From Hymenopus coronatus (Eukaryota > Arthropoda > Insecta > Mantodea > Hymenopodidae): a stretch of DNA of 64,000 bases. The position numbers and the translations under genes were made by a program. The stretch is taken from NCBI GenBank assembly GCA_030762935.1, contig CM060883.1, positions 33,751,501-33,815,500 of the forward strand, in the 5' to 3' direction. Below, piece by piece: positions 54,770-64,000 of this stretch (within the stretch, counting starts at the first letter, position 1; each line of letters begins with the position of its first letter). Under the pieces are notes generated by a model. The model saw only the letters and a program-made list of their open reading frames with translations. It did no database searches and was not told the origin of the DNA.

Positions 54770-55640
54770 AGGAGGACCTTATTATACTAATAGAGGAAGT
54801 AAAAATGAGGAATTTGTGCTCCATACAATCGCTAAATGTTGCTCATATTATTTTGAGTCACCCAGTGTACATTGCCTCTGAGGAAAGCGATTCACGTTTC
54901 TATTTCTACGTCAGTAAGAGACCAAGATATCAAAGAAAGCAAAACAATCGCATTGGGATTATATGTTCACTAGATTCAGAGGATATTACATCTTATTTAT
55001 CCTTCGAGTAGTTGAAGGAATTTCCACGACAACTGTATAAAATAAATTGAATTGTTTCTAACATAGGAGAAGAGGTTTCTTCCTTATCTGCTATACCTAT
55101 ACTTCAGTTGAGATTTAAATCGTGTAATCGTTACCAGAAGTGAAGGGAACGTCACAAAAACCGATGTGCACCAAGTCATTGTGAACGTGCACACGAAGCT
55201 CAAAATGTGAGGCAGAAATCTTCTCTTTTAAGGAGAGCAGCGACTTGAACAGCTATGATCGTTAGAGGGATACCAAGTACACTGGCCGTCCATTCAAATT
55301 GGAACGCCGCCAGTCTCAGAGGCTGTAATCAAAGGACGGGGAGGGTCCAAGTAAAATAACCGGTGTTATGGCACACTTGGATCCAGACGGAGTTATATTT
55401 GACTGCAGTCACGTGGATCTATTTGATTAATATTAACATTTTTACAATATAATAAGTTATAAGTCTGCTAATTTTATTGCTGAAATTGGAAAAAGGTTCA
55501 CTAAAATACTAAAACCGTTGATCAATAATTTTTTTGCCAAATGGAAACGCCATGCAATAGATTTAAATAATATTTCAAAACTTGGGTTTATCATGAACTT
55601 TAGTATTTCTTTACAACTACAGATTCTATTCCCATCAGGG
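54770..55640 (+). repeat. Tandem unit 2
   Basis: Contains TATTATTTTGAGTCACCCAG, GAGGAAAGCGATTCACG, ATTGGGATTATATGTTCACT, TTATTTATCCTTCGAGTAG, ACCTATACTTCAGTTGAG, GCACCAAGTCATTGTGAACG and the ACTAAAACCGTTGATCAAT block. A 68-codon frame inside it is not conserved in unit 3. Confidence 0.8.
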
Positions 55641-55689
55641 TAAAATCACTAAAAATCCCATGGGGGCCACCGGGAATGGACCCGGGACG

Positions 55690-56160
55690 TAACAGAGAAA
55701 GTAAAATTGATGAATTTATGTCCCACACAATCACTAAATATTGCTGATATTATTTTGAGTCATCCAGTGTAGATTACCACTGAGGAAAGCGATTCACATT
55801 TTATTTCTATGCCAGTAAACAATCACATTGGGATTATATGTTCACTAGATTCAGAGGATATGACATCTTATTTATCCTTCGAGTAGAGTGAAGTTAAAGG
55901 AATTTCCACGACAATTGCGTAAAATAAATTGAATGGTTTCTATCAGTGTCCTAACATCGCACGAAGAGGTTTCTTCCTTGTCTGTTATACCTATACTTCA
56001 GTTGCGACTTAAATCGTGTAATATAAACATTTTTTCTGGTTACCAGAAGTGAAGGGAGCGTCACAAAAACCGCTCTGCACCAAGTCATTGTGAACGTGCA
56101 CAGCCAAGCTCAAGAGGTTAGGCAGAAACCTTCTCTCTTAAGGAGATTACGTAGTTGCTA
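55690..56160 (+). repeat. Tandem unit 3, partial
   Basis: Repeats unit 2 from the CACAATCACTAAATATTGCT block through CACCAAGTCATTGTGAACGT and TTCTCTCTTAAGGAGA, with a deletion near 55815. The period against unit 2 is about 877 bp. Confidence 0.8.
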
Positions 56161-56800
56161 GATTTCCTCTTTCCCTCCTTCTATAGTGTCTGCGTTTCTC
56201 AGACAAATCCAATTTGCTTTCGGATTTTCGAGAGGCAGAGATGAAGGAAAAGCAAAAAGGCAGAGAGGAAGGGAATGTGGGAATTTCGGGATAAAGGTAA
56301 CCCTTGGGATTTACACGAGCCTTGACCAATTGGATACAGTTTTCCAGATTCCTCTGATCATCGGGTTGCTTCTAGTTCGCTTATTTTCTTCGCTTCGCTG
56401 GTGACGTTAAATTGAGCAGCAAACCTAACGTCAGAGAGGCTAAAAGATCATTTAAGGACAATAAAACAGAATTTGAAGGGTATTTGTGTTTAGGAGTAGC
56501 ATACTCTATTAAAACATCTAGTTTATTAGCCTTTTGTGCCCAGTTTCCTCACCAATATACACTAATATTATACAGAAAGGAACTGTGTTTGTATATGTGT
56601 GTGTCTATGTGTCTCTGGGTGTCCATGTGTGTCTATATGTGTGTGTCTTGTGTGTATGTGTCAGTGTGTGTGTGTGTGTCTATGTGAGTTGTAATTTCAA
56701 AACCCGTTAAAAGGATTTTGTGTGTTTAGTAGAATTAAACTGTAATTTCCTAAAATTTTCAATTGCCAAAGAAAGCAAAGCTTAGTAATTTTAAAAATAA
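56161..56800. repeat. Unassigned DNA with (GT)n-rich stretch
   Basis: 56587-56690 is a degenerate TGTGTGTCTATGTGTCTC-type tract. Overlapping frames (91 codons, 56412-56687) are microsatellite artefacts. No gene seen. Confidence 0.5.
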
Positions 56801-57577
56801 TCTAATGCGTTCCATTCACATGACGTTCTCTACCTGCTTTATAAACAAACTATTCTTACAAAAGATTTATCATTTATCTACATCAAGCTAATTGAGATAA
56901 GCATTAGGGGAATTTACTTATTATTTGTTTCCTTCTAAGCAGAAGGAAAATAAGAGGCTAAAGCGATAGTCAAATATTTTAAAAGCTGGTCGTTATGTGA
57001 ACAATTGAAGTAAAACAAAAGAGAGTTGAAGCGAAAGGTGACTTCTTTGTTTGAGAAATGCTATATAGTTTACGGTTGGAACCAAAACCAGGAATATCTC
57101 ATAAACGGCAAACTCCACAAAAAGTGTATGTGGCATAAGTTATGTGTCTTACTGAGTTCTATATTTTTTTGTATATCTCTTACGCTTTACCGGTTATACA
57201 GAATTCAATAAAATTCATCCAGAATGAAGAGGACTTCAGATGCTATCCCCAGAAAATTTAAGATACACATTCTGTTTGTGATTAGAGGCAAATTTTCAAA
57301 AATTTGCCCACTTAAAGAGTAATTTGGAGTGTCGCATCCTTGGAAAATGCTAAACTTAAATACCATGTTTGGTGTTTAACAGTCTTTTCATTTTTGAGCT
57401 TTGCTGCCCACAAACACACACACACACACACTGTGCTTTTTATGGAGCTAATTTTTCGGACTCGAGGACCTCAAATCATATATTTCCTCTAAATTTCGGC
57501 ATCGACTTTTTGGGTGGAATGCAATACTTTTTCTAGCTACTATATATTTACCTATAGTATGTGTAGCGAAAGTAAAA
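56801..57577 (+). mobile_element. HLE-1 copy, full length, diverged
   Basis: TCTAATGCGTTCCATTCACA start, ACGTTCTCTACCTG, interior with a deletion at the GGGTGGGG segment, ACACACACACACACACA tract, and end GTGTAGCGAAAGTAAAAG, then T. Confidence 0.8.
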
Positions 57578-59369
57578 GTTAACAATTAAACACTATAAAT
57601 AAAGGAATACGAATAAATAATAAAGAAAACATGAAAAAGTACACCAATATCCAGAGAAGTGCAAAAATATTGTCTTTATTAGTGATTACTTAAATTATTT
57701 CTGAAAATTGAAATTGAGCCTTTTAGTACAGTAATAACCATTCTGTTACCATTGAAAGGCTATAAACACTTCGTTATTTCATTTCATAAATTAACTAAAT
57801 ATTAATATTAATAAAAATAATCTTTTATTTGAATGTCAACATATTGAAATTACAAAGAAACAAGCTTTAGTTGAGAATGCAATGGAGAAAAAATAGTTGC
57901 TATTTCTCCACAGAAAATAAATAGCTGTTCATATAATTCTTTAGTATTTAATATTTAGTGTTTATTTCTTTCTGTCAGAGACGGTTACTCCCTTCCACAG
58001 TTCACTTCGCACTGATGTTAACTACTTACGTCACAGTTACGGCATAAGCAAAATCGTCTATTACCTGCCAGAGTGACGTAATTTGCAAATTTACTGCGAG
58101 CTGTTGGGAAACTATTCTTCTTCCACTGCACTAGCAAGCCCTCGAGGGAGTGAAGCCAGTTAGTCAGCTGGAAACATCGCGTGGGACGGTCCTATCTTCG
58201 GTAAGCACAGCGAAGCTTGCATGTAGGCGCCTGGGGAGATAAAAGAGGGGTTTCTTTTGGCTTGGGAAAAATTGAGGATTTAATATATTTGGTAACTCTA
58301 AAATATTGTAATTGTGAAAACGCACTTCTTGCTCGGGGCAATCAGGCGTTTATTTTATTACTAAATTTTGACCAGATTCTGTTTCAATACCGGTAACTTA
58401 TGTGTAATTTATGAGGCGGATTTACAAATTGTAACGCAACATCTAAAAACTGTAAATATTGTAATGAATGTTAATACCAGATATATTCGTAATCACTGAT
58501 AAAAAAACCTTATTCTAATAAATATGGTAAACCTCTGCAGATTCCTAGAAAATATCCCCTAGTCCTTTAGGCTTTTAGGGATCTTGTTCATTTAAAGATT
58601 CCCTGTGGGGTTTTCGTACATAGTTTTGTCTAGGATTACTACGGTACAAGTCTTAAAGTATTGTCCAGGCATTTGACATCTTGAATATAAAATTGTATAA
58701 TTACATATTTTGTTAATTAAAGTTGCATATTTAATGCACACATTTTAAAATCTAAAATTTCTTGTACTGAATATAAAGGGTTTGCAACCAATCTTGCATA
58801 TACTCTGGACTTAAAAGTTTACTTGTCCAATCATTTAATTTGTTCTGACAACTTGTATAGTTTGAAACCTAAATACAAATAACTATTTTGAATAAGGAAT
58901 GTGTACATTTGATTAATTCCTTGTATTATGCATATCACTTCTTAATGTTATCCTTTCAGAAGATTTCTGTGCGTAAACTAAAGCATCTAAATATAAAGGT
59001 TGTAAATATTAAAATACGAAGCTCAATAAAGAGTGGAGTTGTACATTGGATTGTACAGCAATTGTTCTTATAATTTTCTGTTGTAGAAGGGAGATTTTAT
59101 ACATCTTATTAGAAACGCCCCAAAGAATTAAACCATATCTTGTAACTGACGCAAACAATTAAAAATAAATACTTCTGACATTCAGGAGGAGCACACTCTA
59201 TTCGCTTTCTTATTAAATATATGATAGTGGACAGTCATTTTTTCAGATATTCAATATAAGAAGCCCAGATTAGTTGACTGTCAATATGAACTGCAAGAAA
59301 TGTAATACTAGTCTGATAGAAATTAGCTCAATCTGTCTCTATAACTGTTACAAAGTTGAAAGAACAGAA
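57578..59369. other. Unassigned DNA, promoter-like near 58.0-58.26 kb
   Basis: Mostly AT-rich with no repeat recognised. Within it 58000-58260 is GC-richer, with two inverted bZIP-like sites (next entry), a donor-like TCG|GTAAGC near 58200 and GATAAAAGAGG near 58237. That combination could be a host promoter or first exon, but no coding sequence is recognisable. Confidence 0.3.
58026..58081. promoter_or_regulatory. Pair of inverted CRE-like sites
   Basis: TTACGTCAC (58026-58034) and its exact reverse complement GTGACGTAA (58073-58081) face each other 38 bp apart. Both are good matches to CREB/ATF or PAR-bZIP half-palindromes. Confidence 0.4.
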
Positions 59370-59600
59370 GCAGCTTTGAAATTTTGTCCACGTAAAAAGT
59401 AGTTCGGATTGCTGGGAACGTTCCTGAAAATCTTCCTGTCTTATCCTTCAAAGATGTTAAACTTAAATATCATGCGCGCGCGTGCATGCATGGACATGTT
59501 TCTAAAACTGTTTTTATTTTGTGGATACCGGGAACCTAAAACGTGTATTCCCAGTGGAATCTCAGTATCGAATTTTTGGGTGGCATGCAAAATCTTCCAT
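59370..59600 (+). mobile_element. HLE-1 3' fragment without hairpin
   Basis: GTTCGGATTGCTGGGAACG, CAAAGATGTTAAACTTAAAT, an alternating ATGCGCGCGCGTGCATGCAT tract, GTGGAATCTCAGTATCGAAT and TTTTTGGGTGGCATGCAA. It breaks off before the terminal hairpin. Confidence 0.65.
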
Positions 59601-60025
59601 GCCAAAACATTGCTCGACTATTGCTACAGAGAATTCTTCAATTGTCAAAGATTCGTTATGTAGCATTTCCAGAATTTGGAATACTGTTTGGTGGAAGGTT
59701 AAGGAACTCGCAGATATTCCGCTGATATTTCAGTAATTTTGCATGAATTTCGAGAGATTTATTATACGTTATTTGCAATATTCGGGGCTTTACCTCATTA
59801 AATTTTCAATTAATAGGTTTATAAAATCCCCATAAGAACTTTTTACAATGACTACATAACAAAAGAATCACTAACAAGGATGTATACCAACTGGCAACCT
59901 CCAAAGAGGATGTGCAACTGTGAACGCTCGCAAATGGAGAGCACACAGCAACCACAAGAGGAACTTCTGAACAGAGAAACCAATCACCATCAACTCCACG
60001 AAACCCACAACCAATCACAATTCAG
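59601..60025. other. Unassigned DNA
   Basis: No feature recognised; an 89-codon plus-strand frame (59880-60149) overlaps the LINE remnant antisense. Confidence 0.4.
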
Positions 60026-60029
60026 CCAC

Positions 60030-60790
60030 TTTTTCGGCACCCAAGACTGTAGTGTTTTACATCTTCTTATCGCTTTTCTCCATTCTTGCCAATTGGACCA
60101 CAGACCTTCCTCAATTTCTCAAACTGTCATTGACGCTGTAATTCCTTAATCTACCTTTCCTCCTCCTTTCTTGTGGCATCTACTCCATTATTCTGTTGGG
60201 TAATATTTCATCTTCCGCTCTTTTAGCATACCCATAACATTCTAATTGTTTCTGTTGAATGCAATATAAAAGAATTTTGAGCAATGATATTTTATTTTAT
60301 AACCTCATTTCCATTTTTTTCTCTTCTAGATACCCTAGCAGGTCTCCTTCACTAATCCATTTGTTTAGTCAATAATTTTCTTTTTAATTGATGGTTCAGA
60401 GTCCACACGTTGAAATCGGTTATACTACTTCTATTGTTTTAAAACTTGTAGTTTTGGTTTCTTTTGAGATTTGTTTATCGTATAATACGCCAATTAAAGG
60501 TGTTTATATTCCTGTGTGTGTATTTTGTATTCCAGTTAAAACTTTTGATGAACGTCTCCAATGGCCATGCATTTAGATTAATCTATATTTACTTTCATGC
60601 ACAATTTGTTGTATTCTTGAAACAATTTCCTTGTAAGATACTCTGCGTCTTCATATTCTTAGGCCAGAATTAACCGATCATCCGTAAATTGCAGTGAGGG
60701 TACTGTTGAGTTACTATCTGTTGAAATTCCCATACTTATATACGCATTTTCCCAAACTTCTATACATTTTTCTGTGGAAATGTTATATAT
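60030..60790 (-). pseudogene. LINE reverse transcriptase remnant, minus strand
   Basis: Reading leftward with frameshifts: ECIEVWENAYISMGISTDSN, VPSLQFTDDRLILA (near 60690, the F/YADD box with Ala changed to Thr), EYEDAEYLTRKLFQEYNKLC, MKVNI, EYKHL (near 60465), then RAEDEILPNRIMEWMPQERR and RKGRLRN (about 60155-60220). The order FADD, L-EY, EYKYLG and GRRK-RGRPR is that of non-LTR reverse transcriptases. Several stops and a shortened middle show it is dead. Confidence 0.7.
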
Positions 60791-60805
60791 TGCAACATCG
60801 CTGTC

Positions 60806-61081
60806 GTAATCTTTTGGGGGGCCGCGCCGTGGCCGAGTGGTTAGACCACTAGCCTCTCACCTAGACGGCCGGGTTTCGATCCCAAGCGACCGCATGTGAG
60901 ATTTGTGGTGGACAAAGCGGCGCTGGGGTGGGTTTTCTCCGGGTACTCCGGTTTCCCCCACCATCGCATTCCACCGGTGCTCCATCATCATTCATGTATC
61001 ATCAGTGTCACCGCCTGCGATGCCATTAGTAGTTAAAGCGGGCGTTAAACACTACCAAAAAAAAAAAAAGTAATCTTTTGG
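60806..61081 (+). repeat. SINE-C, complete, with 12-bp target duplication
   Basis: 60818-61069, flanked by GTAATCTTTTGG on both sides (60806-60817, 61070-61081). Intact A box CGTGGCCGAGTGGTTAGACC and B box GGTTTCGATCCC (one base inserted), same body and 3' end as 50567-50828, poly-A of 13. A young copy. Confidence 0.95.
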
Positions 61082-61132
61082 TAACATGAATCCGTTTAAC
61101 AAATATTTTGTTATTTTTACTTTTAGATATAT

Positions 61133-61993
61133 ATTACTTTCTCTATACGCACAATGTACATAGTGCATAGAGAAGGTATTGCACTCCACCTAAAAATTCG
61201 ATACCGAGATTTCACCGGAAATATATGTTTTAGGGTCCCCTGTATCTAAAAAAAGCATTTTCAGAAAAAGGCCCGTGTGTGTCCGTGTGTGTCCGTGTGT
61301 CTGTGAACACGATAATTCAAAATTCGGGAAAATACCAAACTTGGTATTTAAGTTTGGTATCTTCCAGGGATGCGACACGAAGCTTTTGAGAAAAAAAAAA
61401 CTCACCCCAAACTACCCTTTACATGTAACTTTTTTCGAAAATTTTGTTTTTCTAAAAAATGGCTCTAACGATTTTGCTTAAAATATCGCATATTAAAGAT
61501 ATTTACCTGACAAATAAAATGTATATCTTGAATTTTCTGGGAATAGCCTCTGAAGGCTACTTTAGTGTGGATGAATTTTACATAATTTGGCATAACTGCT
61601 AAACCACAAGAGATAGACAAAAACTTGCCACACAAAAAAGTAGAGCACGTTAAAACACACAAATTATGTTACACATTTTTCTCGTGGAGTTGATCGTTTT
61701 TGAGTTATTCCTTGTTTTTGATTTCACCTTTAAAAAACTTAGCTTTTCTCACACATGAATTTGTCAATCCTGTCCATACAAACAAAGAAGCTTCAGTCAC
61801 ATAGCAACCAGCTTTTGACTATCAGTTTAACCTATGGTACTTCCTTATTCGCTTCTACTTACAAGGAAGCAAGTAATAAGATTATTTCTGCTAATTTTTT
61901 CTCCATTAGCATGAAGTAAATAGAAGCATAAGCTTTTTAACAATATTTTGTTGCAGAGCTATAGAGATAGTCATATGAATGGAACACATCAGA
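61133..61993 (-). mobile_element. HLE-1 copy, full length
   Basis: TTACTTTCTCTATACGCACA start with hairpin AATGTACATAGTGCATAG, GTGTGTGTCCGTGTGTGTCC tract, and end TAGTCATATGAATGGAACAC|ATCAGA. Interior fully collinear with 38991-39854. Confidence 0.85.
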
Positions 61994-62450
61994 TTTTTTT
62001 GAATTGGTTTAAACAAAATGGAACTAATTCCCGTCAATTTTACAAGGAACTACTTTTGAATCTTCTTTTTGTAATTATGCTTCCACCCTTGGTTAGTGTC
62101 GTCAGTATACAAATTAAAGAGCAGCAGTGTGTATAATGAGATATTTTCCTCTAAAATAGGACTAGTTGACTGTCGTATATGCCATATTTAATTCCGTTTT
62201 TCAAGAGCATTCTAGTTTATGATTCCACACACATCATAGTGGCTATAGAGGACAGATTGTCATTCTTTCATGTTTTTCATTTCGCGAGTTTGCAGAATGA
62301 GATTCTAAAGGGTGGCTGAGTTGAAAGCGAAACTCTTGCTTGTTACATAGCCGCCTCAGCCAGCAATGTGCGCGTAGGATTTACGGGGCAAATTGCCATC
62401 CTTCTTCGACTATCGGTAATACACCCTAAGTGGCATCGGTTAAATCCAAG
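61994..62450. other. Unassigned DNA
   Basis: No feature recognised up to the GC-richer segment. Confidence 0.4.
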
Positions 62451-62693
62451 TCACGGCGCCTCGTAAAGCTCAGTGGAGGGAGGAAACTTATTGTTATCGC
62501 CGCCATGATGCAGCCATTCCCATTCAGAAAATCCCCGCAAAACAAGACAATCTCTTAGCGCGCGGCTGTAACGGAAAACACCGGAATTCTCAGGGTTCTT
62601 AAATGACGCAGGCATTAGCTCGCGATTATCCATGTCTTTGAAGGCAATCTTGTCCAGGTAAGGCTGCGGTACTCCGCGGTTTAATACGAACAC
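62451..62693 (-). other. 80-codon open frame with coding-like composition
   Basis: An ATG-started minus-strand frame in a GC-richer block (62280-62700). The peptide is balanced and hydrophilic, with strings such as YLDKIAFKDMDNRELMPASF and RGFSEWEWLHHGGDN that look more protein-like than its neighbours. I recognise no domain. It could be an exon of a host or transposon gene, or the coding end of an unidentified repeat. GC-rich sequence continues past its stop to about 62280. Confidence 0.3.
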
Positions 62694-62767
62694 AATGCTC
62701 TACGTTAACTTCCTTAAATGCTCAATTATAAATAGGTCAGAGACAAAAACATGTAAATCGGAATCTA

Positions 62768-64000
62768 CACTGCTCACAAAAATTAGAGGATATATGGATA
62801 ATGGATACGATTCATCTAAAATGGGTCAATAATATACGAGATCATTTATTTTTTCAACCACATATTACTTACATATTGCTACTCTGACTGATAAAGCAGG
62901 TCGTGATTCCAGAAAGTCCCTAATTAGTGTTTGAATCAAATGACATAAACCAAGAGAGAATATGGCAAACAAACAAAGCAACATTAACACTACAATAATC
63001 ATGGGCCATGGGTGAAAATTGTTCTTCAGTATGGTGTATGGTCTCCTCAAATGGCTAACACTGCTTCACACCTGATGCAATGAGATGATCAATGAGTTCT
63101 TGGGGAATACGTGGCCATTCTTCTAAGAGAGCAATCTGCAGCTGTGGAACAGTTGTGGGAAGTGCTAGTCTGCCTGTAATGCGCCTGCCTAATGCATCCC
63201 ACACATGCTCAATCGGATTTAAGTCAGGCGAGGAAGCTGGCCACTGTATACGCTGGATACCCTCCTCTTCCAGCATGTCGTCCACCAACCCAGCTCTGTG
63301 GGGACGTGCATTATCGTCCATGAACACAAAGGAAGTACCTATGGCACCAGCATACGGCACGACAAAAGGTCGAAGAATCTCCTCTCTATACCTTACAGCG
63401 GCCAAGTACCACCTGGGATGATGTAGAGGTCCGTACGTCCACCAAAGCTAGTTTCTGCCCACACCATCAACCCACCTCCGCCATATGGGGATCTTTGTTG
63501 TACAAAAGCTGGGTTGTTTCTTGACCCTCGTTTCCTCCAAAAAGAGAACACGTCGACCATCAGATTCTACGTTGAATCGCGACTCGATGCTCCTCCGCCC
63601 AGTTTCTGCGATCTCTACGGTGTTGTGGAGTTAAACTGGTGCACACCATGAGCCTAGGGGCATAGAAGTCACGTGCTTGAAGACGGTTACGGACAGTTTG
63701 GGTTGATACTCTGCGTCCTGTTGCTGTTCTCAGTTGAGTTGCATTCTGCCGTCTATTCTGCGGGCTGTCATCCCTTCTGTTGTTGCCCGTAGGCGCCCAT
63801 GCCCTACCCTTATGTGAACAGTACCTGTTGTTTGGAAACGATTCCAAAGTCTTGAGATCACACTTTGAGACACTCCAATGGCTCGAGCCACCTCTTGTTG
63901 TATCTGTCCAGCTTCCATTCGTCCTATGGCCCTCCAAGCCATTGATTCAGATAAATAATGTTGCGGAGGCATTGTTGTCCCTAAGTCACGTCATTCACTA
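62768..64000 (-). mobile_element. Tc1-like transposon, cut by window edge
   Basis: The inner end starts CACTGCTCACAAAAATTAGA after TA (62766-62767), a typical Tc1 terminal inverted repeat. The transposase lies on the minus strand and the other end is outside the window. About 1.23 kb is visible, close to three quarters of a standard 1.6-kb element. Confidence 0.85.
63055..63972 (-). pseudogene. Tc1-family transposase, frameshifted, first Asp lost
   Basis: It starts at an ATG (63972) with a paired-like DNA-binding domain: RMEAGQIQQEVARAIGVSQS, VISRLWNRFQTTGTV, then the GRPR-like GHGRLRATTEG hook. A frameshift near 63740 moves to NRRQNATQLRTATGRRVSTQ and RRDRRNWAEEH. The segment that in relatives holds VLFSDES, with the first catalytic Asp, is missing: EEH is joined to ESRFNVESDGR. 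More frame changes follow near 63420-63560. The C-terminal half is open and well kept: FMDDNARPHRAGLVDDMLEE (second Asp) and SPDLNPIEHVWDALGRR (catalytic Glu), ending at 63055. With the first Asp gone and several frameshifts it is inactive. Confidence 0.85.

Noticed and set aside
56412..56687. 91-codon frame with a Cys/Val-rich end.
   Set aside because: The C-terminal half is a (GT)n-type tract, and the rest has no recognisable feature.
1..64000. An operon, toxin-antitoxin, phage defence or biosynthetic cluster.
   Set aside because: No prokaryotic-style gene packing, ribosome binding sites or relevant domains are present anywhere. The window is repeat-rich eukaryotic DNA.
1..64000. An endogenous viral element.
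   Set aside because: Apart from the LTR candidate near 22.9 kb I see no viral polymerase, capsid, helicase or envelope-like sequence on either strand.

Overview
The window is repeat-rich, AT-rich animal nuclear DNA. I see no intact host protein-coding gene, no rRNA, no CRISPR array and no prokaryotic gene organisation. The recognisable protein remnants are all from transposable elements: Tc1, Tc/mariner-like IS630, non-LTR retrotransposon reverse transcriptase, Penelope GIY-YIG endonuclease, and a probable LTR element. Together with many tRNA-derived SINEs they point to an arthropod with a large genome. The LINE C-termini look insect-like to me, but I cannot name the species. Family names used here (HLE-1, SINE-A to SINE-F) are local labels.

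The dominant component is HLE-1, a non-coding element of about 840 bp. I find roughly 33 whole or partial copies on both strands, about 21 kb or one third of the window. It begins TCTGATGTGTTCCATTCAC, carries the subterminal inverted repeat ACTTTCTCTACA / TGTAGAGAAAGT, contains a variable (AC)n-like tract in its 3' third, and ends in an imperfect hairpin centred on CTATGTACATAG, followed by GTGTAGAGAAAGTAAA. It often sits in head-to-tail tandems, shows no convincing long target duplication, and usually lies between A and T. Those traits fit a Helitron-like interspersed element (HINE / Helentron derivative) better than a classical MITE.

Layout. 1-2.7 kb: unique DNA with promoter-like CCAAT/TATA stretches. 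3.6-9.5 kb: SINE-A, HLE-1 copies, a 459-bp foldback element and a TATA-preceded 166-codon open frame. 9.6-10.5 kb: an internally deleted IS630/mariner element. 11.2-14.5 kb: SINE-D, HLE-1 copies and a long inverted repeat. 15.8-18.4 kb: SINE-A with exact target duplications, a direct-repeat pair, SINE-B and a Penelope endonuclease remnant. 20-21.2 kb: a LINE split by SINE-B, then a SINE-C relative. 22.7-23.9 kb: SINE-C and a probable LTR with primer-binding site. 25-26.5 kb: SINE-A and a CpG-rich island. 27.7-29.2 kb: LINE end plus seven 120-bp tandem repeats. 29-35.6 kb: HLE-1 arrays and nested SINEs. 35.8-36.8 kb: a second internally deleted mariner element. 37.6-53.4 kb: SINEs and dense HLE-1 arrays. 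54-56.1 kb: a tandem triplication of a roughly 0.87-kb unit, one unit holding SINE-A. 56.8-62 kb: HLE-1, a LINE remnant and SINE-C. 62.77-64 kb: a Tc1 transposon, broken by frameshifts and running off the right edge.

No host pathway or gene cluster is visible. The interest lies in transposon biology: HLE-1 amplification, a tRNA-like element with terminal direct repeats (SINE-B), nested insertions that give relative ages, and two mariner-family elements that have both lost their catalytic centre.
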